Assembly (NCBI GenBank): GCA_965656535.1
Contig: CBFHKX010000001.1
Coordinates: forward strand, 992,001 to 1,056,000
Direction: 5' to 3'
Origin: Lishizhenia sp965656535
GTDB lineage: Bacteria; Bacteroidota; Bacteroidia; Flavobacteriales_D; Crocinitomicaceae
DNA length: 64,000 nucleotides
Part shown: positions 17,358 to 26,267 of the stretch, one piece after another
How positions within the stretch are numbered: the stretch's first letter is position 1
Layout of the letters: every line of letters starts with the position of its first letter
The notes under the pieces: generated by a model
What the model saw: the letters and a program-made list of their open reading frames with translations, nothing else
The model's database searches: none
What the model was told of the DNA's origin: nothing
Position numbers and translations under genes: made by a program

Positions 17358-18663
17358 TTTCATGTATAGCCTTTATACATTCTTCTCTTTTCAGAATTAA
17401 AGCGCTTAAATCTCTTTTTTGTAAGTGCGTGTTTCTTTTTATGTGTTGCTTTGTTTTAAACCAGTTATAGGCAACTAAACTTGTAAGCATGGGTACTGTA
17501 AAGAAATAGATTAACCAAAAGAGACCATTTTGATAAACCAAGTAATTAATTAAAACAACTAAAAGTACATTGTAAAAACTAAAAATGGCATGGCCCATCA
17601 TCATTTTTACACTACCCCAAAACACCCGCCTTTTCATTACGCGTTCAACAAATCTTTTTGTAAATAGATAGGGCATTAAGCCGTGTATAAGACCTAAAAC
17701 CATAAATGGAAATCCGAATATCAAAAAAAGATAGGATTTAAGGCTTTGTTTTCTGGAACATGATGCTTCGAAAATATCTTTTTCTTCAAGCTTTTCTTGT
17801 TTTAGCGAATCAAAATACTTGGAGAGTTGATCCTTTAAACTATGTAAAGTATTAGGAGTATCTAGATCTTGTTCATTTATCCAATTGGCAAGTTGTTTAG
17901 AATAATTGTAACGCTTTAAAAGTGGAATTTGTTGATCTGTATTGTCTGCATTCATTCCTTTGCGTGTCAATTGCATAACCTGCTCATGAAAATCGGTCCA
18001 ATCAAGATCTTGTACGTGCGTAAGTTGTTGTTGGAGTAATTTCTCGATTCTCTTGGTAACTTCGGTAATTACTTTATTTGGATTTTCTAGGTACGCTTCT
18101 TTATAGCTGTTTAAACATAGTTTTTCGCTATTAGATAGTACCAAAGAGCTTCCCAATTTGTTTGGATTAGCATAGTTACAACCCGTTGCTTGTAAATAGA
18201 TTTTCTTTTCCCAATTACAGGCCTCCAGCGCTCCAAACCCTATGCGTGCTGCACCTTTTTTTATAGGTTTAAGTCTTCTGATAAATACATCATCAGTAAA
18301 ACCCTCAGCGAAAATCATTAAATTTCTTCCATTTCTTAAAATGCGGTTACATTTCTGAAATACTTCTTCGTTTTTCCTTTTGGTGTCTTCGCCATCCAAA
18401 GAACGATATATCGGAAGCATATGAGCAGCCCAAAGCACGGGCTTTAGCAAACCTTTAAACACGTCTGATCTAGTCATAAAGAATACGATAGGCTTTTGAT
18501 TACTTGCTATCACTAGTGGATCCATGAAAGAAGCTGCGTGGTTACACACAAAAATTGTTCTACTAAACCTTCTTTTGGGAGCATTAATTATTTTCGTTTT
18601 GGGATAATAAATCCAGAGCGAAAATTTTAAGGTGAATTTTAAAAGTAAATAAGCTGCGCGCAT
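17341..18663 (-). CDS. PlsC-like glycerol-phosphate acyltransferase
   Basis: This is a 440-residue protein. The acyltransferase domain lies at residues ~25-240 with the catalytic block NHAASFMDPL, in which the His and Asp are five residues apart rather than the usual four. The later block IFAEGFTDDVFIRRLKPIKKGAARIGFGA matches the EG and GA motifs. Two membrane helices near residues 320-390 complete it. Relatives acylate glycerol-3-phosphate or lysophosphatidate in phospholipid synthesis. The gene lies 34 bp behind a sensor-kinase-like gene, probably in one transcript, and overlaps crcB at its 3' end. Confidence 0.82.
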   Translation of the reverse strand: MRAAYLLLKFTLKFSLWIYYPKTKIINAPKRRFSRTIFVCNHAASFMDPLVIASNQKPIVFFMTRSDVFKGLLKPVLWAAHMLPIYRSLDGEDTKRKNEEVFQKCNRILRNGRNLMIFAEGFTDDVFIRRLKPIKKGAARIGFGALEACNWEKKIYLQATGCNYANPNKLGSSLVLSNSEKLCLNSYKEAYLENPNKVITEVTKRIEKLLQQQLTHVQDLDWTDFHEQVMQLTRKGMNADNTDQQIPLLKRYNYSKQLANWINEQDLDTPNTLHSLKDQLSKYFDSLKQEKLEEKDIFEASCSRKQSLKSYLFLIFGFPFMVLGLIHGLMPYLFTKRFVERVMKRRVFWGSVKMMMGHAIFSFYNVLLVVLINYLVYQNGLFWLIYFFTVPMLTSLVAYNWFKTKQHIKRNTHLQKRDLSALILKREECIKAIHEIIPVA

Positions 18664-18697
18664 GAAATATCGTTTGCTACAAAACTAAAATAATCTC

Positions 18698-19915
18698 TTA
18701 TAAATTACTAAACGAAACAAAAATTGCGCATTCGTTGCTGTTTTCTACCTGTATGCAACTCTCTCCTTCTAATTGTTCAATCAGTGCAGAAGCTAGAACA
18801 GAATTGATAGAAGAGTCTTCTTCAAGCACCAAGTTTTTTAATTTTTTTGTGTTTCCATCACAATTAAAACAAATTTTGTATTGGTCTATATTTTGAGTTA
18901 ACCGAATACTTATTTCTAGCTTAGCTTGTTCGGGTTCTAATGTTTTTCCCACTAAAATATGAACAATTTCATTGATAAGTAATCCTAATGGAACTAGTGT
19001 GTCTAAAGATAGTTGCTTGGTTTCTGACTGTACATCAAACAGAATGGTGAGCGGAGAGAAATAACCTTTAAAGTGTGTGACGAGGTCTAAAATGTAACTG
19101 CTTACTTCAATGAATTCTGGTTGTGCAGTCTTATGCATGCTCTGATGTATAAACGCCATTGTTTGCACACGATTTTGAATTTCCTGCAAGGCCTTTTCAG
19201 AACTCTTGAAGCGATCTGATACATACAAATTAATTAAACTAGAAATAATTTGTAGGTTGTTTTTTACTCGATGGTGAATTTCTTGTGTTAATTCTTGCTT
19301 TTTATAGTGCTGCCTTTTTATTTGAGTTGACTGCTCAGTTAACGTTTCTATTGCTGTGTTCAGCTTTTCATGTTGTTTTTTTAAATCAACATATAAAACG
19401 TTTCGTTCGTTCTCTAAGCGAATAGTCTTTTTCTTTTTATACGCGTAAACGTAAGCTGTACTTCCTATTAAACTTACCGCGTCAGCAAAATGCTCATTTA
19501 GGGTATAACCATTTTTACTTTCAACACCAATTACAAGTGTTACTTTTCTGTCAATTAAAATAGGAACGTATAAAATGTGTTGCTTTGTATTTTTAGCTTT
19601 ATTTTCTAACAGGTTTATTAAGTAGGTTTTACTTTCTACAACCGCTGATATATCACGCTCGGAGAATATCTTATTTTCTTTTATGTTACTCTCCTTTTCT
19701 AGTAATTGAATAAAGGTTTCGTTTTTTTTCTCGAATAACGCAACCTTTTTAATTGGTAAATAAGTGGAGAGATAAACCGTTAAGCTTTCATAAATACTTT
19801 CTACGCTGGGAAAAGTAGTAAGCTGTACACTAAACAAGCGTAAAACTTCAAAAGCAAGTAGTTTAATTTCTCGTTCGTTTGTTATTGACTTATTATCTGT
19901 AGTAGGATTTCCCAT
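18698..19915 (-). CDS. GAF-HisKA_2 sensor protein with degenerate ATPase domain
   Basis: The 405-residue soluble protein has a GAF-like domain (~20-155), a coiled coil (~160-205) and a HisKA_2 helix pair starting at EIHHRVKNNLQIISSL (His214/His215). The C-terminal GHKL region is degraded. The N-box reads NEIVHILVGKTL, so the key Asn is replaced (Ile320), and the usual DNGxG motif reads NCDGNTKKL, so the ATP-contacting Asp is lost. It probably cannot bind ATP normally, although the phospho-acceptor His is kept. It could be a phosphotransfer or scaffold protein. No response regulator is adjacent; the downstream gene is an acyltransferase. Confidence 0.75.
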   Translation of the reverse strand: MGNPTTDNKSITNEREIKLLAFEVLRLFSVQLTTFPSVESIYESLTVYLSTYLPIKKVALFEKKNETFIQLLEKESNIKENKIFSERDISAVVESKTYLINLLENKAKNTKQHILYVPILIDRKVTLVIGVESKNGYTLNEHFADAVSLIGSTAYVYAYKKKKTIRLENERNVLYVDLKKQHEKLNTAIETLTEQSTQIKRQHYKKQELTQEIHHRVKNNLQIISSLINLYVSDRFKSSEKALQEIQNRVQTMAFIHQSMHKTAQPEFIEVSSYILDLVTHFKGYFSPLTILFDVQSETKQLSLDTLVPLGLLINEIVHILVGKTLEPEQAKLEISIRLTQNIDQYKICFNCDGNTKKLKNLVLEEDSSINSVLASALIEQLEGESCIQVENSNECAIFVSFSNL

Positions 19916-19932
19916 TTATTAAATTAGCGTAT

Positions 19933-19940
19933 CAAATATA
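19933..19940 (-). promoter_or_regulatory. -7 promoter box (TATATTTG) of sensor-acyltransferase pair
   Basis: This is an exact TAnnTTTG match on the minus strand, 17 bp before the ATG. A short inverted repeat AGTAC-AAA-GTACT (19940-19952) lies directly upstream and could be an operator. Confidence 0.45.
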
Positions 19941-20145
19941 GTACAAAGTACTTGTTTTTCTGCTATGTTTGCATAAGCAAGTTAAGATAATTCGACCAAT
20001 TATGTCTTTTTATCCATTAATTTTACTTTGTTAATTTATTTCAATCGATTTCTACAAGATTATGCTAATCTTTTGATTATCGCGTATTTCAATTAACCTT
20101 TAAGGTGAGAATTGCTGTATAATTCTACCCTACTTTCTTTAAATG

Positions 20146-20829
20146 TTAAAAGTTTGGAGTAAGTGAATTATTCTTAAAAAAGTCTTCAATAAATGCCAAG
20201 GCTTCGTCTGCAGTATCAACTAGCTTAAATAAATCCAAGTCTTTTTCTGAGATGTTTTTCTCAGTTAGTAGCATGGTTTGTTTAATCCAATCAAGTAAAC
20301 CACTCCAGTACGCTTTCCCTACAAGTACCACTGGTCTGTTGTTTATTTTTTTTGTTTGAATCAGGGTTAAAGCTTCAAATAACTCATCTAAGGTTCCGAA
20401 TCCTCCAGGAAGAATTATGAATCCTTGCGAGTATTTAACAAAGATTACTTTTCTAACAAAGAAATAATCAAACATTAAATTATGTTCAGGATCTATAAAC
20501 GGATTACAGTTTTGCTCAAAAGGTAAGTCTATATTTAAACCAACAGAAGAAGATCCACCGGCCTGAGCGCCTTTATTTGCAGCTTCCATTATACCTGGTC
20601 CACCACCTGTTATGGTACCATAACCACTTTCTCCAAGTTTTTTGGCAATTTCTATACTCAGCTGATAGTATGGATTATCTGGTTGTGTTCTCGCGGATCC
20701 AAAAATTGAAATACACGGTCCGATTTTAGACATTTTTTCATATCCTTCAACAAACTCAGACATTATTTTAAAAATTGCCCAACTATCGTTTGTTCTTATT
20801 TCATTCCAATCTTTGCGTATCAAGTTCAT
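20146..20829 (-). CDS. LOG family protein (nucleoside 5'-monophosphate phosphoribohydrolase)
   Basis: The 227-residue protein has a Rossmann-like fold with the family motifs ISIFGSARTQPDN, TGGGPGIMEAANKGA and the nucleotide-binding PGGFGTLDELFEALT. Characterised LOG proteins cleave cytokinin- or purine-type nucleoside monophosphates into base and ribose-5-phosphate; the in vivo substrate in Bacteroidota is not clear. It starts one base after the uvrA stop and is the last gene of a long leftward run. Confidence 0.88.
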   Translation of the reverse strand: MNLIRKDWNEIRTNDSWAIFKIMSEFVEGYEKMSKIGPCISIFGSARTQPDNPYYQLSIEIAKKLGESGYGTITGGGPGIMEAANKGAQAGGSSSVGLNIDLPFEQNCNPFIDPEHNLMFDYFFVRKVIFVKYSQGFIILPGGFGTLDELFEALTLIQTKKINNRPVVLVGKAYWSGLLDWIKQTMLLTEKNISEKDLDLFKLVDTADEALAFIEDFFKNNSLTPNF

Positions 20830-20830
20830 T

Positions 20831-23653
20831 TCAATTTATTTTAAGTTCTTCTTTCAAGTATTTTGCTGTATGCGATGCTTTTACACCCTTTTTAACCACT
20901 TGCTCTGGCGTACCTTCACAGATAATTTGACCACCGCCTTTTCCTCCTTCTGGGCCAACATCAACAACATAATCTGCAACTTTAACAATGTCTAGGTTAT
21001 GTTCAATAACCACTACTGTATTTCCGTCATTTACTAATCGTTGCATTACTTCTAGCAGCATTCGAATATCTTCAAAATGCAAACCTGTTGAGGGTTCATC
21101 TAGTATATATATTGTATTTCCTGTACTTCTCTTTGATAATTCGGTAGACAATTTTATACGTTGCGCTTCTCCTCCAGAAACCGTTGTAGAAGGTTGACCA
21201 AGTTTTACATATCCTAAACCTACCGACTCTAATGTACTTAAAATTCTGTGTATTTTAGGAATGTTGGCAAAGAAATGAGCAGCTTTTTCTATCGTCATAT
21301 CTAATACGTCAAAAATAGATTTTCCTTTGTAACGTACTTCAAGAGTTTCTCTATTATAGCGTTTACCATTACAGGTTTCACATTCAACGTATACATCGGG
21401 CAGAAAATTCATCTCAATTACTTTGATTCCTGCACCTCCACAAGTTTCGCATCTACCACCTTTAACATTAAAACTAAACCTGCCGGGTTTATAACCTCTT
21501 ATTTGTGCTTCTGGCATGGCTGCAAATAATGATCTTATTTCTGTAAATACGTTGGTATATGTTGCTGGATTGGAACGAGGAGTTCTTCCAATCGGACTCT
21601 GGTCAATTTCTATCACTTTATCTACATGTTCTAAACCTTTTATTTTTTTGTAAGGCATAGGTTTCTTAACGCCCTTGTAAATGTGCGCATTGAGTATTGG
21701 ATAAAGTGTGTGATTAATTAAAGTAGATTTTCCAGAACCAGAAACACCTGTTACACATGTTAACGTTCCTAATGGTATTTTTAAGTCTACTTCTTTTAAA
21801 TTGTGTCCACTTGCACCTAAAAGCTCAAGTTTCTTACCGTTACCTTTTCTTCTTTTTTCAGGTATTTCAATCTCTTTTTCTCCCAAAAGGTAAGCAGTTG
21901 TGTGCGAGTTTACTTCTTTTAATTCTGAAAAATTAGCTGCGTTTACTATCTCTCCACCGTGAATACCTGCTCCAGGACCTATATCTACCACAAAATCTGC
22001 AGCCTCAATCATCTCTTTATCATGTTCTACAACAATAACAGAGTTACCCGTATCTCTTAATCTTTTTAAGGAGTTGATGAGTCGCGTGTTGTCTCGTTGG
22101 TGTAATCCTATACTGGGTTCATCCAGAATATATAGAACATTCATAAGCTCTGAACCGATTTGTGTGGCTAGTCGAATACGTTGGGCTTCTCCTCCAGACA
22201 ATGACTTTGCAGAACGGTGTAGGGTAAGGTAATCCAACCCAACTTCTAAAATAAAATTAATGCGTGTTCTTATTTCTTTTATGATTTCTACACCAATTTT
22301 TTTCTGGTCTTTAGATAATTTCGATTCAATTTTATCGAAATATGCATGTAAATCAGAGATGTCTAGCATAGCTAAATCTCCAATGTGTTTATCGGCAATT
22401 TTAAAAAAATGAGCTTCTTTTTTCAATCTAGTGCCGTTGCAGGTTGGGCATATTTTTTTATTCAAAAAGCTTTCGGCCCATCGTTTTACGGCTGCACCTT
22501 TACCCATTTCTGCGTGTCTGTTCACAAAGTTAACAACACCTTCGAAATCTTCAATGTCTCTTCCGCGCACATCTTTTCTCCCGGACGCACCATATAAGAT
22601 TTGATCAATTATTTCCTCTGGAATATCAACTAAAGGCGTTTTAAGTGTGAAATTGTTATCTGCTAAAAAGTCATCAATTTTTTCAAATATCCACGTGCGT
22701 TTAAACTCTCCCAAAGGTGCTAAACCACCTTTAAAAATAGAAAGCTTGTTATTAGGAATGATTTTATCTGTGTCTACCTCAGAAATTTCACCTAGTCCAT
22801 TACATTTAGGACATGCTCCTCTTGGAGAGTTAAAAGAAAACAAATTCGGCTCTGGCTCTGGATAACTTACCCCCGAAGTAGGACACATGAGAGCTCTTGA
22901 AAAATGACGTACTTTTTTATCGTCTTTTTTCATTATCATCATTGACTTGTCTCCATACTTCATAGCCGTTTGAATCGATTTGGCTAGCCTAACTTTGTGT
23001 GCAGAAGAAACCTGGATTCTATCAATTACAATCTCAATATCGTGTATTTTATATCGGTCTAGTTTCATTCCTTTCACGATATCTATTAAAACACCGTCAA
23101 CCCTTACTTTAGTAAACCCTAATTTAGTTATTTGCTCAAATAACTCGCGGTAATGGCCCTTTCTACCCTTTATCTTTGGAGAGAGAATTATTATTTTTTC
23201 GTCTGCGTACTCTTCAAGAATGAGATTGGTGATTTGTTCGTCAGAATACTTCACCATTTTTTCATTCGTAACATAAGAATAAGCGGTTCCGACACGTGCA
23301 AAAAAGAGTCGAAGAAAATCGTATATTTCTGTTATGGTTCCAACGGTAGAGCGCGGACTTTTAGATACTGTTTTTTGTTCAATTGATATAACCGGACTCA
23401 AGCCTTCAATTTTATCTACATCTGGCCTTTCCATTCCAGATAAAAACTGTCGTGCATAAGCGGAAAAGGTTTCTATATACCTTCGTTGTCCTTCAGCAAA
23501 TATGGTGTCAAACGCTAAAGAAGACTTACCGCTACCGCTTAAACCTGTAAATACCACTAACTCGTTTCTTGGTATTTTGAGGTCTATATTTTTAAGGTTG
23601 TGTTCTTTGGCTCCGAAAACTTCTATGTACTGTTTTTTCTCTTTTTTCGTCAT
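20831..23653 (-). CDS. uvrA: UvrA, excinuclease ABC subunit A
   Basis: This is a full-length 940-residue UvrA that recognises DNA damage and loads UvrB. Two ABC modules are visible, with Walker A sites GLSGSGKSSLAF and GVSGSGKSTLIN, and signature motifs LSGGEAQRIRLA and VSGGEAQRIKLS. The second zinc module is intact (CETCGGAG and CETCNGK). In the first module the opening pair reads CPTS instead of CxxC, so one ligand is missing; the distal CPKC is present. I believe this is common in Bacteroidota. It sits in a tight run between a lytic transglycosylase gene (1-bp gap) and the LOG gene (1-bp gap). No SOS box was recognised. Confidence 0.97.
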   Translation of the reverse strand: MTKKEKKQYIEVFGAKEHNLKNIDLKIPRNELVVFTGLSGSGKSSLAFDTIFAEGQRRYIETFSAYARQFLSGMERPDVDKIEGLSPVISIEQKTVSKSPRSTVGTITEIYDFLRLFFARVGTAYSYVTNEKMVKYSDEQITNLILEEYADEKIIILSPKIKGRKGHYRELFEQITKLGFTKVRVDGVLIDIVKGMKLDRYKIHDIEIVIDRIQVSSAHKVRLAKSIQTAMKYGDKSMMIMKKDDKKVRHFSRALMCPTSGVSYPEPEPNLFSFNSPRGACPKCNGLGEISEVDTDKIIPNNKLSIFKGGLAPLGEFKRTWIFEKIDDFLADNNFTLKTPLVDIPEEIIDQILYGASGRKDVRGRDIEDFEGVVNFVNRHAEMGKGAAVKRWAESFLNKKICPTCNGTRLKKEAHFFKIADKHIGDLAMLDISDLHAYFDKIESKLSKDQKKIGVEIIKEIRTRINFILEVGLDYLTLHRSAKSLSGGEAQRIRLATQIGSELMNVLYILDEPSIGLHQRDNTRLINSLKRLRDTGNSVIVVEHDKEMIEAADFVVDIGPGAGIHGGEIVNAANFSELKEVNSHTTAYLLGEKEIEIPEKRRKGNGKKLELLGASGHNLKEVDLKIPLGTLTCVTGVSGSGKSTLINHTLYPILNAHIYKGVKKPMPYKKIKGLEHVDKVIEIDQSPIGRTPRSNPATYTNVFTEIRSLFAAMPEAQIRGYKPGRFSFNVKGGRCETCGGAGIKVIEMNFLPDVYVECETCNGKRYNRETLEVRYKGKSIFDVLDMTIEKAAHFFANIPKIHRILSTLESVGLGYVKLGQPSTTVSGGEAQRIKLSTELSKRSTGNTIYILDEPSTGLHFEDIRMLLEVMQRLVNDGNTVVVIEHNLDIVKVADYVVDVGPEGGKGGGQIICEGTPEQVVKKGVKASHTAKYLKEELKIN

Positions 23654-23654
23654 G

Positions 23655-24593
23655 CTAATAATCTGCGTAGTTTTTCAGCTTTTCTTCTCTAGAGGGAAGT
23701 AAAATTTTATATGATTTTCCTTTCTTTATCTTAAGCTGCTTCGAAATTAACCAAGGATTCAATTTTTTCAGAATTTTAAGATTAAAACCGTTCTTTTCAG
23801 CCCAAGATGACAAATCATCAATGTCTTCTTTGATACTGATAGAGATAGTTTTAAAAGCTGCATATTTTTCTTTGTTGGTTATCAAAAAATTATATTTCTC
23901 TGGATGCTCTAATATTTCTTTTACCGCTAGAATTCGGAAAAAATAACGACTTGTTTCATTATTTAAGTAGGTGTCAAAAAGATGTGTTACGCCTTGCTCT
24001 TCCATATCTCTTTCAAGTCCATTACTCCCTCGATTATAGGCTGCAGCAGCAAGTTCCCAAGAGCCGAATTTTTTATAGGCTTTTTTCAAATATTTGCATG
24101 CAGCATGTGTACTCTTTTCTAGGTGTAATCGTTCGTCAACTGTGTTTGATATTTCTAGTTCATAATCTATTGCAGTAGTTGGCATAAACTGCCAAAAACC
24201 TTTTGCTCCAGAAGGGCTAGTAGCTTGTTTTAGTCCACTTTCTATTACAGCTAAATACTTGAAATCATCCGGTACGTTTTCTTGTTTTAAAATAGCAGAT
24301 ATCATAGGAAACCACCTATGCGCTCGTTTCATATAGAAAATAGTGTTGGAGTGCCAAAAAGTGTTTACAACCAATTCTTTATCTAACCGTTCTTTAATAT
24401 CTTCATCGCTAAATGAGTACAGTTTTCCGGCAAAAATAATTTCTGTTGGTGGTTTTGGAGCCGAGAAGTTAAATTGATTTGGGGTAGATTGCGTGTGTTT
24501 TTCAGTTTTTTTTGTTAGGTCGTCTGAGAGATTTTCTGTGGTTTGAGAACAACCAACCAGTATCACTGCAAAAAACGAAATATACTTGATCAT
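23655..24593 (-). CDS. MltD-like lytic transglycosylase lipoprotein
   Basis: The 312-residue protein has a lipoprotein leader (FFAVILVGCSQ). An SLT goose-lysozyme-type domain spans ~75-235, with the catalytic Glu in AVIESGLKQATSPSGAKGFW and later AAAAYNRGSNGL. A C-terminal region (~255-310) ending in KKGKSYKILLPS looks like one degenerate LysM. It would cleave peptidoglycan glycan strands to 1,6-anhydro ends at the outer membrane's inner face. It lies 43 bp downstream of the WecA-like gene and 1 bp upstream of uvrA. Confidence 0.88.
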   Translation of the reverse strand: MIKYISFFAVILVGCSQTTENLSDDLTKKTEKHTQSTPNQFNFSAPKPPTEIIFAGKLYSFSDEDIKERLDKELVVNTFWHSNTIFYMKRAHRWFPMISAILKQENVPDDFKYLAVIESGLKQATSPSGAKGFWQFMPTTAIDYELEISNTVDERLHLEKSTHAACKYLKKAYKKFGSWELAAAAYNRGSNGLERDMEEQGVTHLFDTYLNNETSRYFFRILAVKEILEHPEKYNFLITNKEKYAAFKTISISIKEDIDDLSSWAEKNGFNLKILKKLNPWLISKQLKIKKGKSYKILLPSREEKLKNYADY

Positions 24594-24636
24594 TTTATGA
24601 AGATAGGAATATTTAGAAATTGTGTGAATGAAAGGT

Positions 24637-25719
24637 TTAAACTTTTTCTTTAGGTTTATAAAGAATAGTGTTTCTATACAACCAATAAAAAGTCACACAG
24701 AAAAAAAGTAGGCCTATAAATGCAACAGAAGGCTCTCTGTGCTTACTTCCGTAAATAAGGAGGAGAGCGAGTGCTCCTGAGGTAACTGATAATAACAAGA
24801 ATATAAGCCAAACTTGCTTGTCTGTTTTACCGCTATACACTAAGTGATGTGTGGTGTGGTCTTTTCCTCCAACCATTGGAGATTTTCCGGCTCTCAGTCT
24901 ATTTATAATTACCGTTATTGTATCAATTGCTGCAGGAGCCATAGCAGTTAGCGTAATTAAAATACTCACCCACTGTGGTATATGTTCATTTACCGACGTG
25001 TTAATTAATCCTTTAATGGAATAAAAACCTATGAAAAGGCCTAGAAACATAGATCCGGTATCTCCCATAAACATTTTAGAAGGGTATACATTAAAGCGCA
25101 AAAATCCTATTAATGCTCCTATCTGAGCCACAAGAATTACACTCCAGAAGTTTGTATTGAAATCAAGAATTATAAAGTTGGCACCTAAACAAGAAGCTAA
25201 AATAAAGATGCTTACCGTTCCGGTAATGCCATCCATATTGTCTAACATATTCAGACTATTCATTAAACCAACGATCCAAACAATGGTTAGGGCAAAATTA
25301 GCCGTACTGCTACTCGTTAAATCAACAGTTGTTCCTGAAAGTGCAATAATCACTCCGCACAAGATTTGTGTAGCAAGTTTAATTAATGGTCGTGTATTAA
25401 ATGTGTCGTCTGTTATACCTAAAATAAAAGCGATACTTGCAGCGCCTAGTAGTCCCAAATATTCTTTATCTCTAAAAATGTGATCTTCGAAATAGAAAAT
25501 GGCGAAAAGAATACCTGAAAAAAGAAAAACAAAATACAAACTAATTCCACCTAGAGAAGGTTTAGATTCGTTTGACCACCTTACGGTTAAGTCGTTCTTG
25601 TTTCTTATTCCTAGCGATTTAGCAAATCTTAGAGACAGTAGGTTTATTCCATAAGAAAGTAAGAAACCTCCAAGTAAAAAGCCTCCAAGTTGAAACAATA
25701 TTGATAGTGCCACTGACAT
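24637..25719 (-). CDS. WecA/MraY-family undecaprenyl-phosphate sugar-1-phosphate transferase
   Basis: This is a 360-residue membrane protein with about ten helices. The family aspartates are visible in LGITDDTFNTRP, the catalytic NMLDNMDGITG and FMGDTGSMFLG, followed by the cytoplasmic histidine motif KDHTTHHLVYSG. It transfers a UDP-sugar phosphate, probably HexNAc-1-P, to undecaprenyl phosphate, the first step of surface polysaccharide synthesis. MraY is normally in the cell-division cluster, so this copy is more WecA-like. Its place next to rfbC, wzc and wza supports that. Confidence 0.9.
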   Translation of the reverse strand: MSVALSILFQLGGFLLGGFLLSYGINLLSLRFAKSLGIRNKNDLTVRWSNESKPSLGGISLYFVFLFSGILFAIFYFEDHIFRDKEYLGLLGAASIAFILGITDDTFNTRPLIKLATQILCGVIIALSGTTVDLTSSSTANFALTIVWIVGLMNSLNMLDNMDGITGTVSIFILASCLGANFIILDFNTNFWSVILVAQIGALIGFLRFNVYPSKMFMGDTGSMFLGLFIGFYSIKGLINTSVNEHIPQWVSILITLTAMAPAAIDTITVIINRLRAGKSPMVGGKDHTTHHLVYSGKTDKQVWLIFLLLSVTSGALALLLIYGSKHREPSVAFIGLLFFCVTFYWLYRNTILYKPKEKV

Positions 25720-25721
25720 TC

Positions 25722-26267
25722 CTAAAACGGACTATCAAAGCTAATCAATTTTTCTCCAATTAAGTCCTTTTTTGATAGAGTAGGGCTGTTAAAGTTCCAA
25801 TTAATTGCTAAGTCTTTATCGTTCCAAAGTAAACACCCTTCTGCTGAAGGATTGTAAAAGTTGGTGCATTTATAGGAGAATACTGTATTGTCTTCAAGTG
25901 TTAAGAAGCCATGAGCAAACCCTTCTGGAATGTAGAATTGCTTTTTGTTTTCTTCACTCAATATAACAGACTGATGATTTCCGTAAGTTGAACTTCCTTT
26001 TCTAATATCCACGGCAACGTCCAGAACAGCTCCTTTAATAACACGTACTAATTTTCCTTGTGCATAAGGAGGTTGTTGAAAATGTAGTCCCCTTAATACT
26101 CCCTTTTGAGATTTCGATTCATTATCTTGCACAAATTCAATCTTTTTATCTAGCGCTTGATTAAACTTTTCTGCGTGAAAACTCTCAAAGAAATATCCTC
26201 TTTCATCTTCAAAGATTTTAGGTTCAATTATAAATAGTCCTGGTAGTTTACCCTCTGTAATTGTCAT
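25722..26267 (-). CDS. rfbC: RfbC, dTDP-4-dehydrorhamnose 3,5-epimerase
   Basis: This is a 181-residue cupin enzyme that epimerises dTDP-4-keto-6-deoxyglucose in dTDP-L-rhamnose synthesis. The family blocks GVLRGLHFQQPPYAQGKLV (catalytic His), AVDIRKGSSTYG, FYIPEGFAHGF and YKCTNFYNP are present. rfbA and rfbB are not in the window; an RfbD-like reductase is at 45815-46717. It overlaps the end of the wzc-like gene by 4 bp and is 2 bp from the WecA-like gene. Confidence 0.94.
   Translation of the reverse strand: MTITEGKLPGLFIIEPKIFEDERGYFFESFHAEKFNQALDKKIEFVQDNESKSQKGVLRGLHFQQPPYAQGKLVRVIKGAVLDVAVDIRKGSSTYGNHQSVILSEENKKQFYIPEGFAHGFLTLEDNTVFSYKCTNFYNPSAEGCLLWNDKDLAINWNFNSPTLSKKDLIGEKLISFDSPF

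Noticed and set aside
19953..20145. Small RNA or terminator in the spacer between LOG and the sensor gene
   Set aside because: Only short 6-bp stems (for example around 20056-20070) without T runs on the needed strand were seen.
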